Position numbers and translations under genes: made by a program. This document shows, piece after piece, positions 26,568 to 36,566 of a stretch of 64,000 nucleotides of DNA (position 1 is the first letter of the stretch; every line of letters begins with the position of its first letter). Source of the DNA: Bacteriovoracaceae bacterium (GTDB lineage: Bacteria; Bdellovibrionota; UBA1018); NCBI GenBank assembly GCA_947447665.1, contig CANFJX010000001.1:62001-126000 (forward strand), in the 5' to 3' direction. Under the pieces are notes generated by a model, which worked only from the letters and a program-made list of their open reading frames with translations, did no database searches and was not told where the DNA came from.

Positions 26568-28883
26568 ATGGCAAAGAAAGCTCTTGTGATCGTTGAGTCA
26601 CCCTCCAAAGCAAAGACGATCCAAAAATACCTCGGCAGGGACTACATCGTTAAGGCCAGTGTCGGTCACATCAAAGATCTCCCGAAAAGCAAACTGGGCG
26701 TCGACACAAAGAAGGGTTTTGAGCCCGACTATCAGGTCATTCCCACCAAAGTCAAAGTGATTGAAGAGCTTAAAAAAGCCGCAAAACTAGTACCCGTCCT
26801 CTATCTCGCAACTGACCCTGACCGTGAAGGCGAAGCCATCGCCTGGCACATTCAGGAAGAACTCAAGGCACGAGGCAAAAAGTTTCATCGCGTACTATTT
26901 AACGCCATTACTAAACCTTCTGTTTTAGAAGCAATGAGCAACCCACAGACGCTCAACTCGGACAAATTTCACGCCCAACAAGCCCGCCGCATCTTAGATC
27001 GGCTGGTAGGCTACAAAATCAGCCCGCTCCTTTGGGATAAGGTCAAGCGAGGCATTTCGGCAGGACGGGTTCAATCCGTTGCGTTGCGCCTCGTAGTGGA
27101 TCGTGAAATCGAAATTAAGAGCTTCAAACCCGAGGAATACTGGGAGCTCGAGGGCGTATTCTCTAAAGACGGAGTGGACTTCGCAGCGAGACTATTTAAG
27201 ACGAACGGGAAAGACCCTGTTCTCCCTGATCAGGCGACCATGGATCAAATCTTAAAAAATCTCAGGAATGCGCAGTGGAGTGTTCAAGCGATTGAACAAA
27301 AAGAACGCTCCAGAAAACCATCCCCTCCATTTATTACGAGTAAACTTCAACAGGACGCAGCCAGAAAGCTGGGATTCAGCGCAAAAAAGACCATGACTTT
27401 AGCCCAGCAACTCTACGAAGGGATTGACTTAGGGGACTTAGGGACCCACGGTCTAATTACCTACATGCGTACCGATTGTGTTCGGACCGATCCGGCTGCG
27501 ATTCAATCAGTCCGCGAATACATCGAGGCTCAATACGGTAAAAACTATTTACCGACTGAACCCAATCTCTATAAATCAAAGAAGAGTGCTCAAGAAGCTC
27601 ACGAGGCGATCCGCCCTACTTCTCTGGATTACTCCCCAGAGAGGATCCAGCATTTCCTCGAAAAAGACTCATATCGACTCTACCAGCTCATCTGGAATCG
27701 CTTTGTTTCTTCACAAATGAACCCAGCAATTTATGATCAAACTGCAGTCGACCTCATCACAAAAGACCAAGATGGGAACTTGCAACAATTTCGAGCGACA
27801 GGCTCCGTCCTTAAGTTTCCCGGATTCACTGCAGTGTATATGGAAGGATTCGAAGAAGGAGACAAAGGAGAAGCGGGCACTCAAGAAGGAGCCCTCAAAC
27901 TTCCAAAGATTCAGCCAGGGGATTCGGTTAAAAATCTGGAGCTCAAGCCGTCCCAACATTTCACTCAACCCCCCCCACGGTACACGGACGCTTCCCTCAT
28001 TCGTGACTTAGAAGAAAAAGGAATCGGTCGACCTTCCACCTACGCCTCCATCTTGTCGAATATCCAGGACCGAGAATATGTAGAAAAACGAGAGGGACGG
28101 TACTACCCAAGCGAACTGGGAACAGTAGTAACTGAACTTCTGGTCGCCTCTTTTCCTGACATCTTGAACAGCGAATTTACTGCATCCATGGAAAGCCAAC
28201 TCGATGATATCGAAGATGGCAACGCCGATTGGAAAAAGACGCTGGGCAAATTTTGGAAGCCCTTCGAAAAAACGCTCGAAATTGCTAAGAAGCAGATGAA
28301 GAACCTCAAACAACAAGAGGTCCCCACTCAAATCCAATGCGAGAAGTGTCAGCACAACTTTGTCATTAAGTGGGGCAAATTAGGATCATTTCTTGCCTGC
28401 TCGAACTATCCTGAATGTAAAAACACCCAAGACTTCCGGAAAGATGAGCAAGGAAATATCGTCATCGTTCCGAAGGAATTCACTGATAAAAAATGCGAAA
28501 AATGTCAAAAACCCCTCATCGTTAAAAATGGTAAGTACGGCAAATTCCTTGCCTGCAGCGATTATCCCAACTGTAAATATACTCAAGCGATTACTCTAGG
28601 AATCCCTTGCCCGACTTGCCAAGAGGGCGAAATAGCTCAAAAGCGCTCCAAATATGGAAGATTTTTCTATAGTTGTAACCGTTGGCCCAAATGCAATTTT
28701 GCGATCTGGGACAAACCCATCACTCAGGCGTGCCCGAAGTGCAAATACCCTCTCCTCACCGAAAAGATCACCAAAAAGGCTGGACTTATGCACAAATGTC
28801 CTGAAAAAGAGTGTGGATATCTTGAGATTATTGATCCCAACTACGGAAAAGCCCCCGCAGAGGAACCCGCAATCAAAGGATGA
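26568..28883 (+). CDS. topA: DNA topoisomerase I
   Basis: About 771 residues from the ATG at 26568, which follows TAGGGGG and begins with the usual MAKKALVIVESPSKAKTI-like N-terminus. TOPRIM domain (IVESPSKAKT; DPDREGEAIAWH), active-site region GLITYMRTDC, and at the C-terminus three C4 zinc ribbons of the topoisomerase type plus a fourth, shorter Cys4 element (CPKCKYPLLTEK). The residue after TYMRTD is Cys where most homologues have Ser. It relaxes negative supercoils by nicking one strand through the active Tyr. Confidence 0.97.
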   Translation: MAKKALVIVESPSKAKTIQKYLGRDYIVKASVGHIKDLPKSKLGVDTKKGFEPDYQVIPTKVKVIEELKKAAKLVPVLYLATDPDREGEAIAWHIQEELKARGKKFHRVLFNAITKPSVLEAMSNPQTLNSDKFHAQQARRILDRLVGYKISPLLWDKVKRGISAGRVQSVALRLVVDREIEIKSFKPEEYWELEGVFSKDGVDFAARLFKTNGKDPVLPDQATMDQILKNLRNAQWSVQAIEQKERSRKPSPPFITSKLQQDAARKLGFSAKKTMTLAQQLYEGIDLGDLGTHGLITYMRTDCVRTDPAAIQSVREYIEAQYGKNYLPTEPNLYKSKKSAQEAHEAIRPTSLDYSPERIQHFLEKDSYRLYQLIWNRFVSSQMNPAIYDQTAVDLITKDQDGNLQQFRATGSVLKFPGFTAVYMEGFEEGDKGEAGTQEGALKLPKIQPGDSVKNLELKPSQHFTQPPPRYTDASLIRDLEEKGIGRPSTYASILSNIQDREYVEKREGRYYPSELGTVVTELLVASFPDILNSEFTASMESQLDDIEDGNADWKKTLGKFWKPFEKTLEIAKKQMKNLKQQEVPTQIQCEKCQHNFVIKWGKLGSFLACSNYPECKNTQDFRKDEQGNIVIVPKEFTDKKCEKCQKPLIVKNGKYGKFLACSDYPNCKYTQAITLGIPCPTCQEGEIAQKRSKYGRFFYSCNRWPKCNFAIWDKPITQACPKCKYPLLTEKITKKAGLMHKCPEKECGYLEIIDPNYGKAPAEEPAIKG

Positions 28884-28902
28884 AGAATGTGGCAGAGGGA
28901 TT

Positions 28903-28963
28903 TTCTAGCTCAAGCCTTAGAAGTTACTGATTTTCATCCAGCAACGAAAAACACAAGCTAGAA
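28903..28963. repeat. Inverted repeat between topA and ddl stops
   Basis: TTCTAGCT (28903-28910) and AGCTAGAA (28956-28963) form a perfect 8-bp inverted repeat in the convergent region. The 45-base loop is long and no T-run follows, so this is a weak candidate for a transcription terminator. Confidence 0.3.
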
Positions 28964-28982
28964 CGCCCCGCTCATGCCTAAT

Positions 28983-30122
28983 TTAAAGATCGCGCTTTAA
29001 CATTTTTTTTGTACTATGCCTTGCTCTAGCTAAATCAACCAAGCGAGTAAGCAGATCAGAATACTCAATTCCCGATTTCTCCCACAGCTTCGGATACATG
29101 CTGATGGATGTAAATCCTGGAAGAGTGTTAACTTCATTCACAAAAAACTCACCTGTATGTCGATCCAGAAATAGATCAACCCTCGCCAATCCTTCACAGT
29201 CGAGGGCTTGGAACGTTTTACTTGCCAGGGCCTTGGCCTGCGTCGCTTGATTTTCGCTCAACTGAGCAGGAATCTCTAATTTCGCTCCTGCCTCATCCAA
29301 GTACTTAGCTTCGTAAGAATAGAATGAATGACTAGGCACAATCTCACCTGGCACACTCACTAAAGGAGGCTGGGATGGTTCTGGATGTTCAAGAACACTG
29401 AACTCGATTTCCCGGGCAGAGACTGCTTTCTCAATTAAAACCTTGGTGTCGTAATTGAATGCGTCCTCCATCGCTGGCGCTAACTCGCTCAGTGACTTAA
29501 CTTGATGCACTCCTACGCTCGAACCGGAGTTTGCAGGTTTGACGAAAACTGGATAGCCTCCTAGCTGAGATGCTACGGAACTTATCCATTCTTTTGGGGA
29601 CGCACTCCATTGCCCCTTTTTTACACAGATGTAAGGAACAATTGGAACACCTGCATCTCGGAGCAGGCGTTTAGCAAATTCTTTATCCATCCCCACAGCA
29701 GAAGCGAGCACGCCACACCCCACATAGGCCACATCAGCTAGCTCCAGAAGACCTTGAAGGGTCCCATCCTCACAAAAAGTCCCATGAACGACGGGAAAAA
29801 TCACGTCCACCTCTCCACGAGGCCCCAAATAGGCAGGGAGCTCTCCGTTAAGGCAGAAAAAGCGAGACCGTCCCCCCGCCTCTCCAGGGATAAGCACTAC
29901 CTGAGGTGCATCCAAATGGACGGGAAGGACTTCTCTTGCATTTGAAACTGTCTCGGGCCGCTGAGCTAACCATCGACCTGCCTTGTCGATTGCGACCGGG
30001 ATGACCTCAAATTGATTCCGATCCAAGCGATGAAAAACGGAAGCGGCCGAACGCAACGAAACTTCATGCTCGCCTGACTTGCCGCCGTAAAGAACCACGA
30101 CCTTCAATTTTTTTGCGACCAT
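28983..30122 (-). CDS. ddl: D-alanine--D-alanine ligase
   Basis: About 379 residues from the ATG at 30122; the frame continues upstream to 30176, but the downstream start gives the family's standard N-terminus (VVLYGGKSGEHEVSLRS). ATP-grasp motifs are present: VFVKPANSGSSVGV, FYSYEAKYLD and the end motif FVNEVNTLPGFT. The enzyme joins two D-alanines for peptidoglycan precursors. The Shine-Dalgarno bases abut the ATG, so the start is uncertain. Confidence 0.95.
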   Translation of the reverse strand: MVAKKLKVVVLYGGKSGEHEVSLRSAASVFHRLDRNQFEVIPVAIDKAGRWLAQRPETVSNAREVLPVHLDAPQVVLIPGEAGGRSRFFCLNGELPAYLGPRGEVDVIFPVVHGTFCEDGTLQGLLELADVAYVGCGVLASAVGMDKEFAKRLLRDAGVPIVPYICVKKGQWSASPKEWISSVASQLGGYPVFVKPANSGSSVGVHQVKSLSELAPAMEDAFNYDTKVLIEKAVSAREIEFSVLEHPEPSQPPLVSVPGEIVPSHSFYSYEAKYLDEAGAKLEIPAQLSENQATQAKALASKTFQALDCEGLARVDLFLDRHTGEFFVNEVNTLPGFTSISMYPKLWEKSGIEYSDLLTRLVDLARARHSTKKMLKRDL

Positions 30123-30346
30123 CTCCTCAATCCTCTCATTGATTCCAAATATTGATGCACTGCCCAACTGCAGCACTCAGACTCTAACCAAGACTTAAAG
30201 ATATTCATTTAGTGTCCGGGCTTTCAAGATAATGTTTTTGGGCATTAAAGATTTGGATCCTGGTTCCAAAAGCATTATCTTCAACGCCAGAGTTGATTCG
30301 TACGAGTTTTAAAAGTAAGCTCATAGGCCAAACCGAAGGAAAAACT

Positions 30347-31651
30347 ATGTCAGAAACACAAGTCAACCTCAGCTCCCATCTCTGGGATACCAGCGATCTG
30401 TACAAAAATGCAGTGTTACAGCTTCAAGAAGCTGCAGACACGATGGGATTAGATCCCAACATTTCCGAACGACTCAAGGTTCCAAAGCGAGCCCTCGTCG
30501 TCTCTGTCCCTATCCGCCTGGACGATGGAAGCATTCGATGCTTTGAAGGCTACCGAGTTCAGCACAATATGACCCTAGGACCCGGAAAGGGCGGAGTTCG
30601 ATTTCACCCTGAAGTCAACCTGTCTGAAGTCGCCGGACTGGCTATGCTCATGACTTTCAAATGCTCGCTGGTGGGTCTCCCACTCGGTGGAGCAAAGGGA
30701 GGTATTCGAGTCGACCCATCTAAGCTGTCTCGACAAGAAGCTCAGGCCCTTACTCGTCGCTATACGAGCGAAATCAATATGATTATTGGACCAGACAAGG
30801 ACATCCCTGCCCCTGACGTCGGAACCGACGCCCAGCACATGGCATGGATGATGGATACTTACTCGCAGGAGCGGGGGTTCGCAATTCCTGGCGTGGTCAC
30901 CGGCAAGCCGATTGAAATCGGAGGGTCTTTAGGCCGAGCCGAGAGCACGGGTCGAGGGGTAGTCTACACGATTCAACACGCGGCTAAACACCTTCACTCG
31001 ATTGGCAAACCAGGACCAAAAATGGATTCATCCACGACCGTGGCTATCCACGGTTTTGGTAAGGTCGGCGCAGTCGCTGCCCAAGAAATCCATCAGCTTA
31101 ACACCAAGGTAGTTGCTGTCAGTGACGTAGGCGGCGGACTTTACAACAAAAATGGCCTGAACATTCCTGACGTCCTCAAATACATGGCAAAAAACAGGAC
31201 ACTCGTAGGCTACCCAGAAGCAGACGCCATCACCAATGACGAGCTTCTCAGAACCCATGTAGATGTTTTGATCCCTGCGGCGATTGACGGCGTGATCACC
31301 TCGAAAAACGTTTCCACTGTGAATGCCACGATCATTGCAGAAGGGGCAAACGGTCCCATCACTAATGAGGCATTGAAGGAGTTGGAAAGTCGCGGTGTAT
31401 TCATTATTCCTGACGTTCTTTGTAATGCAGGCGGTGTGATTGTTTCATACTTCGAATGGGTCCAGGGGATGCAGAACTTCTTTTGGAGCGAAGCTGAAGT
31501 GAATCAAAAGCTGGCCGAAGTAATGGCTAATGCATTCAAGAAAGTGGTCGATGTTCAATCCACTTACAAATCCGGAATGAAGACTGCTGCACTCATTTCA
31601 GGAGTCGATCGCCTGAACAGGGCAATGCTCCTGCGCGGCCTTTTCCCTTAA
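30347..31651 (+). CDS. gdhA: Glutamate dehydrogenase (Glu/Leu/Phe/Val dehydrogenase family)
   Basis: About 434 residues from the ATG at 30347, behind GAAGGA. Substrate motifs GPGKGGVRFHPEV and PLGGAKGGIRVDP and the nucleotide site HGFGKVGAVAAQ (GxGxxG-like) are clear. It interconverts glutamate and 2-oxoglutarate plus ammonia with NAD(P). Followed by a strong stem-loop at 31661-31693 that also ends the convergent response regulator gene. Confidence 0.95.
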   Translation: MSETQVNLSSHLWDTSDLYKNAVLQLQEAADTMGLDPNISERLKVPKRALVVSVPIRLDDGSIRCFEGYRVQHNMTLGPGKGGVRFHPEVNLSEVAGLAMLMTFKCSLVGLPLGGAKGGIRVDPSKLSRQEAQALTRRYTSEINMIIGPDKDIPAPDVGTDAQHMAWMMDTYSQERGFAIPGVVTGKPIEIGGSLGRAESTGRGVVYTIQHAAKHLHSIGKPGPKMDSSTTVAIHGFGKVGAVAAQEIHQLNTKVVAVSDVGGGLYNKNGLNIPDVLKYMAKNRTLVGYPEADAITNDELLRTHVDVLIPAAIDGVITSKNVSTVNATIIAEGANGPITNEALKELESRGVFIIPDVLCNAGGVIVSYFEWVQGMQNFFWSEAEVNQKLAEVMANAFKKVVDVQSTYKSGMKTAALISGVDRLNRAMLLRGLFP

Positions 31652-31660
31652 ATAGTTGCT

Positions 31661-31693
31661 GCCCCGAAATCATCATTTTTTTGATTTCGGGGC
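31661..31693. terminator. Bidirectional terminator between glutamate dehydrogenase and response regulator
   Basis: GCCCCGAAATCA (31661-31672) and TGATTTCGGGGC (31682-31693) form a perfect 12-bp stem with a 9-base loop. It begins 9 bases after the gdhA stop. A-rich and T-rich stretches lie on both sides (ATTTTTAAAA follows), so termination on both strands is likely. Confidence 0.9.
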
Positions 31694-31726
31694 AACGATT
31701 ATTTTTAAAATAGCTCAAAACAAAAC

Positions 31727-33142
31727 TCAGTCAAAAGATCGACGAATTCCCAATTCCTTCATTTTCAACTGTAGGCCTTTGCGCGAAAGCCCAAGTTTTT
31801 CTGCTGCGCGGGTTACATTACCGTGAGTTTCTTCGAGTGCCTTTTCGATCAAATCTTTTTCAAGTGCTTGTGTCTGACGGCGAACGATTTGCTTCAAACT
31901 CGACGACTCATCGACGACCACCTGTTCGTCTTTGGGCGGTAAACCCACATTCAACTCTTCCGGCAGATCGACGGCGCTCAGCACTGAGCCTTCGCACATC
32001 AACATCATCCGCTCCAAAACATTTTCGAGTTGCCGAATATTCCCGGGCCAGGAGTGATTTCGCAAAACGTAGAGTATCTCTGGAGTCACCCCTTGTATTC
32101 CACGGTTCAACTTTTTATTAAACTCTCCGAGGAAATACTTAACTAAAAGGTCAATATCTTCTTTCCTCTCCCTCAAACTTGGTAAACGAATGGGGACCAC
32201 GTTGAGGCGATAAAAAAGATCTTCTCGAAACCGACCGGCTTTTACTTCTGCCTCCAGATCCTTGTTGGTAGCAGCAATAATACGAACATCCACCGCAATC
32301 GTGGCTACTCCGCCCACCCTTTCAAACTCCTGCTCCTGCAGAACCCTTAGGAGCTTGGCCTGCATTTCAAGAGGCATTTCGGCGACTTCATCTAGAAAGA
32401 GAGTCCCCTCATGAGCTAGCTCGAAGCGACCGGGCTTGCTTGCAACAGCCCCCGTAAAAGCCCCTTTCTCAAATCCAAAAAGTTCACTTTCAATGAGCGT
32501 CGCAGGAATGGCTGCACAGTTTATTTTGACGAAAGACTTTGAGGTGCGATCCGACTGGCGATGAATCTCGTAGGCAACCAACTCTTTGCCCGTTCCACTT
32601 TCACCCCAAACCAGCACCGTCGAAGGCGACTGGGCAATCTTTGAGATCACTTTAAAAACATCCTGCATCTGAGGACTTGACCCAATGATTGAAGAAATCC
32701 CTTGAGCCGCTCCTCCAGCGGGGGCACTCGCCCCTTGGTTCTGGGGGAAAAAGATAATCGGCTCCTTCATTCTCTGCCTATACGTTGCCACTGCCTTTTT
32801 CACTACGCCAAGAAGGTCGTCCTGGTCGAAAGGCTTGGTAATAAAATCAAACGCTCCCTTTTTAAGAGCCGCGACGGCGGCCTCCACCGTGCCGAATGCG
32901 GTGATCATCACCACCGGGAGCTGAGGGAAGTTTAGCTGACAGTACTCGAGAATCTCAAGGCCACCAGGACCAGGCATATACAAGTCAGAGATTACCAAGT
33001 CAATTTCTTCGGACGAAATCGCCTCCAAAGCTTCAGAACTGTGATTAAAAACCAAAGTCTCAAATCGCTCACGTTCAAGCATAGCCTGAATTACAAACGT
33101 AATATTTTTTTCATCATCAACGATGAGAACCCGACCTTGCAC
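31727..33142 (-). CDS. NtrC-family sigma-54 response regulator
   Basis: About 471 residues from a GTG at 33142, preceded by AAGGAG at 5 bases; the frame reaches 33199 but the extra N-terminus lacks a good start. Receiver domain with VLIVDDEKN and the phosphorylation Asp in LVISDLYMPG, then AAA+ core with GESGTGKE, FEKGAFTGAV, LFLDEVAEMP, and a C-terminal Fis-type helix-turn-helix (NVTRAAEKLGLSRKGLQLKM). With the GTG start it begins 23 bases after the histidine kinase stop; both form a two-component system. Confidence 0.95.
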   Translation of the reverse strand: MQGRVLIVDDEKNITFVIQAMLERERFETLVFNHSSEALEAISSEEIDLVISDLYMPGPGGLEILEYCQLNFPQLPVVMITAFGTVEAAVAALKKGAFDFITKPFDQDDLLGVVKKAVATYRQRMKEPIIFFPQNQGASAPAGGAAQGISSIIGSSPQMQDVFKVISKIAQSPSTVLVWGESGTGKELVAYEIHRQSDRTSKSFVKINCAAIPATLIESELFGFEKGAFTGAVASKPGRFELAHEGTLFLDEVAEMPLEMQAKLLRVLQEQEFERVGGVATIAVDVRIIAATNKDLEAEVKAGRFREDLFYRLNVVPIRLPSLRERKEDIDLLVKYFLGEFNKKLNRGIQGVTPEILYVLRNHSWPGNIRQLENVLERMMLMCEGSVLSAVDLPEELNVGLPPKDEQVVVDESSSLKQIVRRQTQALEKDLIEKALEETHGNVTRAAEKLGLSRKGLQLKMKELGIRRSFD

Positions 33143-33165
33143 TCGAACTCCTTTTCCCCTGACAT

Positions 33166-35268
33166 TTACGCCTGGGTTGACCGCCCTGAACTCAGCCAAG
33201 GTAATATCACGGATACGCGCGTAAATCGCCCCTCTTCGCTTACCACCTCAAACCGGCCTCGATGACTTTCGACAATTTTGTGGGAAATCGACAAACCAAG
33301 ACCCGTTCCACTCGGAGAAGTCGTAAAAAAGGGAATAAAGAGCTTCTCTAAATTTTCCCTCTTAATCCCCTTACCGTTATCTTCAACAACTAGACTCACC
33401 TCGGGATACGCCAGATCTCGATGAGTGACTAAACTCACACGAATCACACCCACCTGAACAGCCTCCAAAGCGTTTTGAGAATTTTGGATCAAATTAATTA
33501 ACACTTGCTGAACTTGCTCTGCGGCTCCCATGACCCAGATCGGAAATCGATGAGGCAATAACTCAATTTCGATCCCCTCACGAACTCCTGGGCGCATGAT
33601 CTCGATAGTTCTCTCTACGAGCTGCCCTAGATCGAACCGTGAGAATTGAGTCACCGCAGGCTTCGAATAGTCCAGAAACTGAGATACCACTCGATTCAGT
33701 CGATCCACTTCTTCGATAATTACTTTAAGAAATTTGCTTTCAGGACGGTCGTAAGAGGGATCTAAAAACTGCGCTGCACCCTTAATCGCTCCCAGTGGAT
33801 TTCTGATCTCATGAGCCAAGCCAGCTGCCATCTCACCCAAAGCAGCCAGACGTTCCTTTTCTCTCTGCCGAGCGTAGACCTCTAAATTGCTCATTACTTC
33901 AGCCGCCTGCTCGTAATAAGGGTAAACAATCGGCAAAAGTCCCCAGTTATTACCCCAAGGTTCAGGAGGGGCCATCACCTGCAAAGTCACAAATCCTAGA
34001 ATTCTTCGAGAATGAATCAAGGGAATCAATAGATTAGAGCCTAAGGCTTTTAGTCCTTCGATGAGTGCCAAGTAATGAGCCCTCTGAACTCGACTTGCCG
34101 ATCGGTCCATTTCATTCTCTAAGAGCTGATCAAAAATGACTGGAAATTTTCCTTTTTTAGTTAACTCCTCACAATACTGAATGAGTGAGTGATTTGACAA
34201 AACCTCTTTAAAAACGGATCGTTCTCCTCCTGCAATCAGCTCAGGTTCGGGCTCCTTACCCACCAGTCGTACTCTTCGAAATTTAGTTCCATCACTTCTT
34301 AAAACAAAAAACGCAGCCCATTCTGGCCGAATAATTTGCTCCGACGAGGAGAGGATCTCATGAGCAAGAGCCGTAAAATCAACTATTCCAGTTAGCTTCC
34401 GCTGGGCCTCTCGAAGTGCCTGCTGAAGGTGTCTGTGTTTTTTTGTCAAAAGCCTCTGAGTAAAATAACCCACTGTGCTTCTAAGGGGCTCCAAAAGCAT
34501 GAGCAGCAAAAAAGAAGCAATGAAGGAATTGAGAAAAAACAGACTGGGACTATTCTCAATCCACGCCACCAACAGCGAGTAAAGAAGCGTCAGCGTCAGC
34601 GCCACCACTAATAGCACCAGAAATCTCGAAAAAAGTGCACTCACGTTAAGGAGCCGCTGCTGTGTAATAGCCTGGCTCAGAAAAAAAAGATAAACAGCCA
34701 AGGTTAAATTTCCAGCTGATGGCAGAATTTTCCCGATATTGGGGACATGATCCATAACAGAGGTCAACAAGACGACAAGGGCTCCCAAATAGATGAAATG
34801 CCGGCGCTCGAGCCCTACCGTTGGGACTTTAGGTGACCTAAGAAACCAGTCCATCCACATCAACCTTAAAACTTGAAAAATGACTAGTGCCGGTGAAAAG
34901 TAGACCATCTGCAAGATCCATGGATTAGAATCTAGTTTCAAGCCCAAAGAGGCTGACAGAAAAATAGCCAGAATCGTACTGAAGTCGAGGAGTCGACGAC
35001 TAAATCTATCGCTCACCCGAATGAAAATCTGGATAAACCAGAGGCTAGCAGGAGCCAAAAGCACGTTAAAAAACAGATGGAGCCGATAAAATCCGAATCC
35101 GCTCCAAATTTTTTCCAAAAAAAATGACAGCGACCATGAGCAAATCAGCGTCGTCAGAATCGCAAAGGATATAAACAACGTGTTTTTAACATTCCTAGAA
35201 AGAACCGAAAAACCCAACGCAAAACTCGTCAAAGAAACAAAAAGCGCCGATTGGCCAAGAATATCCAT
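33166..35268 (-). CDS. Membrane sensor histidine kinase partner of the NtrC-type regulator
   Basis: 700 residues. The N-terminal 250 residues hold about seven to eight membrane helices without an obvious extracellular domain, then a GAF-like domain (about 300-460), a HisKA box AAGLAHEIRNPLGAIKGAA with phosphorylated His, and an HATPase with N box LINLIQNSQNA, G boxes VEDNGKGI and GTGLGLS. Organisation is that of multi-pass sensors that detect membrane state. The stimulus is unknown. Confidence 0.94.
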   Translation of the reverse strand: MDILGQSALFVSLTSFALGFSVLSRNVKNTLFISFAILTTLICSWSLSFFLEKIWSGFGFYRLHLFFNVLLAPASLWFIQIFIRVSDRFSRRLLDFSTILAIFLSASLGLKLDSNPWILQMVYFSPALVIFQVLRLMWMDWFLRSPKVPTVGLERRHFIYLGALVVLLTSVMDHVPNIGKILPSAGNLTLAVYLFFLSQAITQQRLLNVSALFSRFLVLLVVALTLTLLYSLLVAWIENSPSLFFLNSFIASFLLLMLLEPLRSTVGYFTQRLLTKKHRHLQQALREAQRKLTGIVDFTALAHEILSSSEQIIRPEWAAFFVLRSDGTKFRRVRLVGKEPEPELIAGGERSVFKEVLSNHSLIQYCEELTKKGKFPVIFDQLLENEMDRSASRVQRAHYLALIEGLKALGSNLLIPLIHSRRILGFVTLQVMAPPEPWGNNWGLLPIVYPYYEQAAEVMSNLEVYARQREKERLAALGEMAAGLAHEIRNPLGAIKGAAQFLDPSYDRPESKFLKVIIEEVDRLNRVVSQFLDYSKPAVTQFSRFDLGQLVERTIEIMRPGVREGIEIELLPHRFPIWVMGAAEQVQQVLINLIQNSQNALEAVQVGVIRVSLVTHRDLAYPEVSLVVEDNGKGIKRENLEKLFIPFFTTSPSGTGLGLSISHKIVESHRGRFEVVSEEGRFTRVSVILPWLSSGRSTQA

Positions 35269-35364
35269 TTGACTTGATTCTAGCAGAGTATTTTAAGTTT
35301 TAGGAGTTGATCTACTAAAACTTTCTCGGTAAAAGTCTCCAAACGTCATGGAGGCGAGCCAGGT

Positions 35365-36516
35365 TTGAAAAGACTTTTTACATTACTGCCCTGGTGGATT
35401 TTAAGTTTCTCACTTGCGCGAGCAGATGAATTCGAAAAATATAGAGTCCACATCGAACGTTTGAACTATTCCCCTCGGGTAGTTGCCATTGGGGACCTCC
35501 ACGGAGACCTGAGAGCCGCCCGGAAGACTTTAGAACTCGCTGGAGCCGTCGACGCAAAGGGAAACTGGGTGGGTCAGCACTTGGTCGTAGTACAAACCGG
35601 CGACTTAATTGATCGAGGCGATCATGATTTAGGGTTATTAAACTATTTTGCAAAGCTGGAGGAAGAAGCCAAATACCATGACTCCCTCTTAATTTTGATC
35701 AATGGCAATCATGAATTTATGAATCTCCAGCATCAATTCGATTATGCCAGTAAGAGGGCAACTACCCAATTTAATCCAACCTATTCGAATGACCTCGAAT
35801 CACTTAAATACCTCTGGGATGTCATGTTCCCAATGCCTTACAACCCCGTACTAGGCCGCACCGCCCATTTGGAGGCGTGGGATGACCTAGAACTAGGACT
35901 TCCCCGTGCTTTTGGTTCTCTCGGGCATCCAAATTATACCAATTTGACCCCCCGCACTGTGGCATTCTCCCCCGGATCCGTTCATTTTACTCACTTTGCT
36001 CAACGCACCTTTTTTGCCATCGTCGGGGATACGGTCTTTGTTCATGGAGGAATTACCCTCAAAGCCCTCGATTACGGCCTCGATCGACTCCAAAAGGAGA
36101 TTCAGAACTGGTTGTTCTCTGACCGCGACTTGAGCTCTTGGCTTCTGAACCACCGCCAAAATGAGGCTCCCTTGTTTTTGAACGGGGAGGATAGCCCAAT
36201 CTGGTCCCGAGTCTACGGACTTCTCCCACCGGATCCCATCCCCCCTCATCAGGTGACCATCACCCATCTGGATGTCTGCAGTGACTTGCAAACGGTATTA
36301 GAGCGGCTTTCTGTTAAGCGAATGGTGATCGGTCATACAATCCAACCGAACCACCAAATCACCTCCGCTTGCGCTGAACGCGTTTGGAGAATTGACGTTG
36401 GGATGTCCCATGGTTTTGTAGCCCCCTCGCCCCAGTATCAAGTTTTAAACATTCAAGGGGAAGAAATCGAAGTCTTGAGCAGACGAGGGTCAAAGCCCAC
36501 GCAAACGGAGCTATAA
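35365..36516 (+). CDS. Exported Shewanella-like PPP protein phosphatase
   Basis: 383 residues. TTG start after GGAGG; a signal peptide (LFTLLPWWILSFSLARA, about 4-20) leads to a calcineurin-like metallophosphoesterase with GDLHGD (43-48), GDLIDRGD (79-86), INGNHEF (113-118) and late VIGHT. This pattern with the aspartate, histidine and asparagine metal ligands fits the Shewanella-like phosphatases of the PPP family, which are found in the periplasm of bacteria. Substrate unknown. Confidence 0.85.
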   Translation: MKRLFTLLPWWILSFSLARADEFEKYRVHIERLNYSPRVVAIGDLHGDLRAARKTLELAGAVDAKGNWVGQHLVVVQTGDLIDRGDHDLGLLNYFAKLEEEAKYHDSLLILINGNHEFMNLQHQFDYASKRATTQFNPTYSNDLESLKYLWDVMFPMPYNPVLGRTAHLEAWDDLELGLPRAFGSLGHPNYTNLTPRTVAFSPGSVHFTHFAQRTFFAIVGDTVFVHGGITLKALDYGLDRLQKEIQNWLFSDRDLSSWLLNHRQNEAPLFLNGEDSPIWSRVYGLLPPDPIPPHQVTITHLDVCSDLQTVLERLSVKRMVIGHTIQPNHQITSACAERVWRIDVGMSHGFVAPSPQYQVLNIQGEEIEVLSRRGSKPTQTEL

Positions 36517-36566
36517 AAACAAACTAGAACTAAAGCTATCAGGTAATCCGCCGAAGAGACATTTGT

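Noticed and set aside
28887-28961. 24-codon frame after topA beginning MWQRDFLAQALEV, vaguely like the N-terminus of a 3-methyladenine DNA glycosylase
   Set aside because: Too short and the likeness is only a few residues; no further remnant of that gene is visible.
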